DNA from: Acidobacteriaceae bacterium
Lineage (GTDB): Bacteria; Acidobacteriota; Terriglobia; Terriglobales; SbA1
DNA length: 7,441 bases
Direction: 5' to 3'
NCBI GenBank assembly: GCA_003136335.1
Contig: PLEA01000293.1
Span: 1 to 7,441 of the forward strand
Shown: positions 5,987-7,441 of the stretch, one piece after another
Position numbering within the stretch: position 1 is the first letter of the stretch
How the letters are laid out: every line of letters begins with the position of its first letter
Program-made: the position numbers and the translations under genes
The notes under the pieces: generated by a model
The model's database searches: none
What the model saw: the letters and a program-made list of their open reading frames with translations, nothing else
Told to the model about the DNA's origin: nothing

Positions 5987-6776
5987 GTGCCGGAAGCGGG
6001 AAGCTGCGCGAATTGCCCGAAGCGCACCGGCTTTAACACCTTACTTTTCGATGCGGCCTTGCAGGATTCCTGCACCGATAAGAATTGCTACAACAACAAG
6101 CTGACGAAGAATGTTGAGCGTCAGATCGCTGCGAAACCGGAGTTGGTGCAGATTACGAAACGAATGGAGAACTCCCGGAAACAGCGCCGTACTGGGACGA
6201 AACCAATGCGTCGCCTTGAATCTCACCGCGAAGTCTGCGAAATCCAAAAAGCCGCTCTCGCCCGATCAGAAACCATGCAAGCACATGAGCGAGGCCCTTG
6301 TGGTAGACGGCACCGAGCGCGGGCGATCTCTAAAAGTCTGCGCCGAGCCAACCTGCTCGGTACACTTCGCCGACCGCCGCGCTCCTAACCCGGAGCAAGC
6401 AGCCAAGGAACGCGAACAGCGCCGGAAAGAACTTGGAACGCCAGAAGCTCGAAACCGCGGTGCGTCACCGCGCATTGGCCGAAGTGCTCAAGCGCATCGG
6501 CGCACGCTGGACCGCGCTGACCTTGCGCTGGTTGCGAGTACGCTTTTGAACAAACTGGAACCGTTGCGGAAGGAACTGTTGGCGCGGCGGCACAAGTTGG
6601 TCGAAGGCACGGCCAGCGAAGTTACGCACCCGCGGGTGCAGCAGGCCATCGCTCGGATGCTGCGGCAGCCGGACGAGGGCGCACTTTGCAAACTGCTGAT
6701 CGAAGTCGTTTTACTGGAATGCACAGATAAACAGGGGTCGAATTACTCGGAAGTCTATGCAAAGATTGGCCAGTAG
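5981..6776 (+). pseudogene. Truncated, frameshifted ParB-like partition protein
   Basis: The coding sequence is spread over three frames. Segment 1 (to about 6160) reads [18 protein letters not shown], then DSCTDKNCYNNKLT and VERQIAAKPELVQI. Segment 2 (about 6162-6434) reads AVLGRNQCVALNLT, KKPLSPDQKPCKHMSEALVV, VCAEPTCSVHFADRRAPNPE and AAKEREQRRKEL. Segment 3 (6436-6506, next frame) reads ERQKLETAVRHRALAEVLKR. From 6507 the frame of segment 2 resumes: LDRADLALVASTLLNKLEPL, SEVTHPRVQQAIARML, KLLIEVVLLECTD. The shifts fit a one-base insertion near 6158-6161, an extra G near 6435 and a lost base near 6505. This is the C-terminal half of a cysteine-rich ParB/RepB-like protein (Cx2C, Cx4C, CxxH, Cx4C, probably zinc-binding). 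The N-terminal CTPase/ParB nuclease-like and helix-turn-helix domains are absent. Such proteins are typical of plasmids and integrative elements. Confidence 0.8.
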
Positions 6777-6783
6777 CGGTCGG

Positions 6784-6801
6784 AAGCCTCGGCCGCGGCT
6801 T
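6784..6801. repeat. Near-perfect 18-base palindrome after the ParB relic
   Basis: AAGCCTCGGCCGCGGCTT reads the same on both strands except for one mismatched pair (6789/6796). It starts 8 bases after the ParB relic stop codon. It has no loop and no T-run, so it is more like a protein-binding or cruciform site than a standard terminator. Confidence 0.45.
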
Positions 6802-6829
6802 GCCCCACACGTGAACTTGGCTACGCTAG

Positions 6830-6842
6830 GGAATGGCATTCC
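6830..6842. repeat. Perfect short palindrome GGAATG-G-CATTCC
   Basis: Six-base arms flank a single central G. It lies in the non-coding gap before the lipoprotein gene. A tandem GAGGAAT pair follows at about 6857-6870. Confidence 0.35.
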
Positions 6843-6873
6843 GGCGTTTCCTCCCTGAGGAATGAGGAATAAA

Positions 6874-6901
6874 GTTCGCAGCATGCTGCTTTTCCGCGAA
6901 C
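6874..6901. repeat. Nested palindrome GTTCGC...GCGAAC with inner GCAGCATGCTGC
   Basis: The outer arms 6874-6879 and 6896-6901 are perfect, and the 12-base sequence GCAGCATGCTGC (6878-6889) is itself a perfect palindrome. The two pairings are mutually exclusive at their shared bases. It lies 55 bases before the lipoprotein start codon. Confidence 0.4.
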
Positions 6902-6925
6902 GATGGGCTTCCGCACAAGCAACTC

Positions 6926-6948
6926 TCAGGGTGCTTTTCAGCACCTGA
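6926..6948 (+). promoter_or_regulatory. Hairpin immediately upstream of the lipoprotein start
   Basis: TCAGGGTGCT (6926-6935) pairs with AGCACCTGA (6940-6948) through 9 base pairs with one bulged G and a TTTC loop. It ends 8 bases before the ATG, where a ribosome binding site would be expected, and no clear Shine-Dalgarno sequence is seen. It could mask or position the ribosome on the mRNA. Confidence 0.45.
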
Positions 6949-6956
6949 ATGCAGAC

Positions 6957-7441
6957 ATGAAAAGGCCTCGGCGGCGCACTTCTCATCTGCTGATATCCCT
7001 CGCTTTGAGCTTAACGACCGGCTTGTTAACCGGCTGCGCGGGCATGCCTGGTACGCCGCCTGCGCCGACTGTCACGTTTGCTGCTTCGCCCACGGTGATT
7101 ACGGCCGGTGCGAGCGCGACCTTGACATGGACCTCCGCCAACGCTGCGTCGGCCACGATCAACAATGGTGTAGGGACAGTCGCGTCGACGGGGAGCACCA
7201 CCGTAATTCCCGCTCAGACCACAACCTACACAATCACCGTGAGTGGGTCCGGGACCGAGACGGCCACCGCACAAGTGACGGTCATCGTGACACCTCCGGG
7301 AATGCCCACGGTGACAATAAGCGCGAATCCTACCTCCATTAATGCCGGACAGTCGAGCACGCTCACCGTGGTAGCCACAAATTCGAACAAGGTAGTGATA
7401 ACCGACAACGTGGATTCGAACAGCTATCCCCTGCCGGCGAG
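6957..7441 (+). CDS. Ig-like repeat lipoprotein (N-terminal part only)
   Basis: The frame is open for 161 codons from ATG 6957 to the window edge. The protein starts MKRPRRRTSHLLISLALSLT, with a charged n-region and hydrophobic core, then LLTGC, a lipobox with the modified cysteine at residue 27. It therefore goes to the cell envelope through lipoprotein signal peptidase. After a proline-rich linker (PGTPPAPT), tandem Ig-like units begin: PTVTFAASPTVITAGASATL ... TTYTITVSGSG ... VTVIVTPP (about residues 35-113), then a second unit PTVTISANPTSINAGQSSTL. The SP-T-x-I-x-AG-x-S-x-TL-T-W pattern is very common in large secreted acidobacterial proteins involved in adhesion or surface binding. The C-terminal domain that would define its role is outside the window. 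The Shine-Dalgarno match is weak and a hairpin lies just upstream. The threonine-rich composition is normal for this type. Confidence 0.8.
   Translation, partial: MKRPRRRTSHLLISLALSLTTGLLTGCAGMPGTPPAPTVTFAASPTVITAGASATLTWTSANAASATINNGVGTVASTGSTTVIPAQTTTYTITVSGSGTETATAQVTVIVTPPGMPTVTISANPTSINAGQSSTLTVVATNSNKVVITDNVDSNSYPLPA

Noticed and set aside
7127..7342. Plus-strand frame rich in Arg, His and Asp
   Set aside because: It is an out-of-frame shadow of the Ig-like lipoprotein, whose frame has a lipobox and repeat motifs.
7405..7430. TTCGAATCC on the minus strand resembling a tRNA T-loop
   Set aside because: There are no flanking T-stem, anticodon arm or acceptor stem; the bases are explained as codons of the lipoprotein gene.
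1..7441. CRISPR array, rRNA, complete insertion sequence
   Set aside because: No regularly spaced direct repeats, no rRNA-like sequence and no intact transposase frame were seen on either strand.

Overview
The window looks like an accessory region of a soil-type bacterial chromosome, most likely Acidobacteriota (Terriglobia-like). That placement is an inference from family resemblance: a lipoprotein with Ig-like repeats, a small zinc-ribbon protein, a cysteine-rich ParB-like protein and a TPR-protein tail of kinds I associate with that phylum. No rRNA, tRNA, CRISPR array or intact transposase is visible.

Layout from left to right. Positions 1-163 hold the start of a minus-strand DoxX-like membrane protein that runs off the left edge. 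Positions 164-747 contain no gene I can support, only a long inverted repeat (269-342). Positions 748-981 (minus) encode a small zinc-ribbon protein, and 1018-1230 (minus) are the leftover C-terminus of a molybdate-binding protein, ModA. Positions 1371-2219 (plus) encode an exported beta-barrel protein with a good ribosome binding site and a hairpin behind it. Two C-terminal gene fragments then lie back to back: a TPR-protein tail on the minus strand (2403-2577) and an AbiEii-type nucleotidyltransferase tail on the plus strand (2638-3009).

The centre of the window is an apparently intact type IV (AbiE-like) toxin-antitoxin operon. An AT-rich promoter with an inverted repeat precedes a winged-helix antitoxin (3345-3932), which overlaps an AbiEii-family nucleotidyltransferase toxin (3922-4872) by 11 bases. 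These are the only two genes here that clearly work together. The family is known for abortive-infection phage defence and for stabilising mobile DNA.

To the right is more wreckage. A minus-strand pair, an AIF-type FAD/NAD(P)H oxidoreductase followed by an MFS_3 exporter, has lost the front of the first gene and the back of the second. The oxidoreductase stump meets, head to head at about 5986, the front-truncated remains of a ParB-like partition protein that carries three frameshifts (to 6776). A gap of about 180 bases rich in palindromes leads to a plus-strand lipoprotein with Ig-like repeats (6957 to the right edge).

Overall this is a genomic graveyard: six truncated or frameshifted genes around one intact toxin-antitoxin operon, as expected where mobile DNA repeatedly inserts and decays. 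I found no convincing new multi-gene system. The best leads are the AbiE operon beside an older AbiEii relic, the paired head-to-head breakpoints, and a shared inverted-repeat motif in two promoters.
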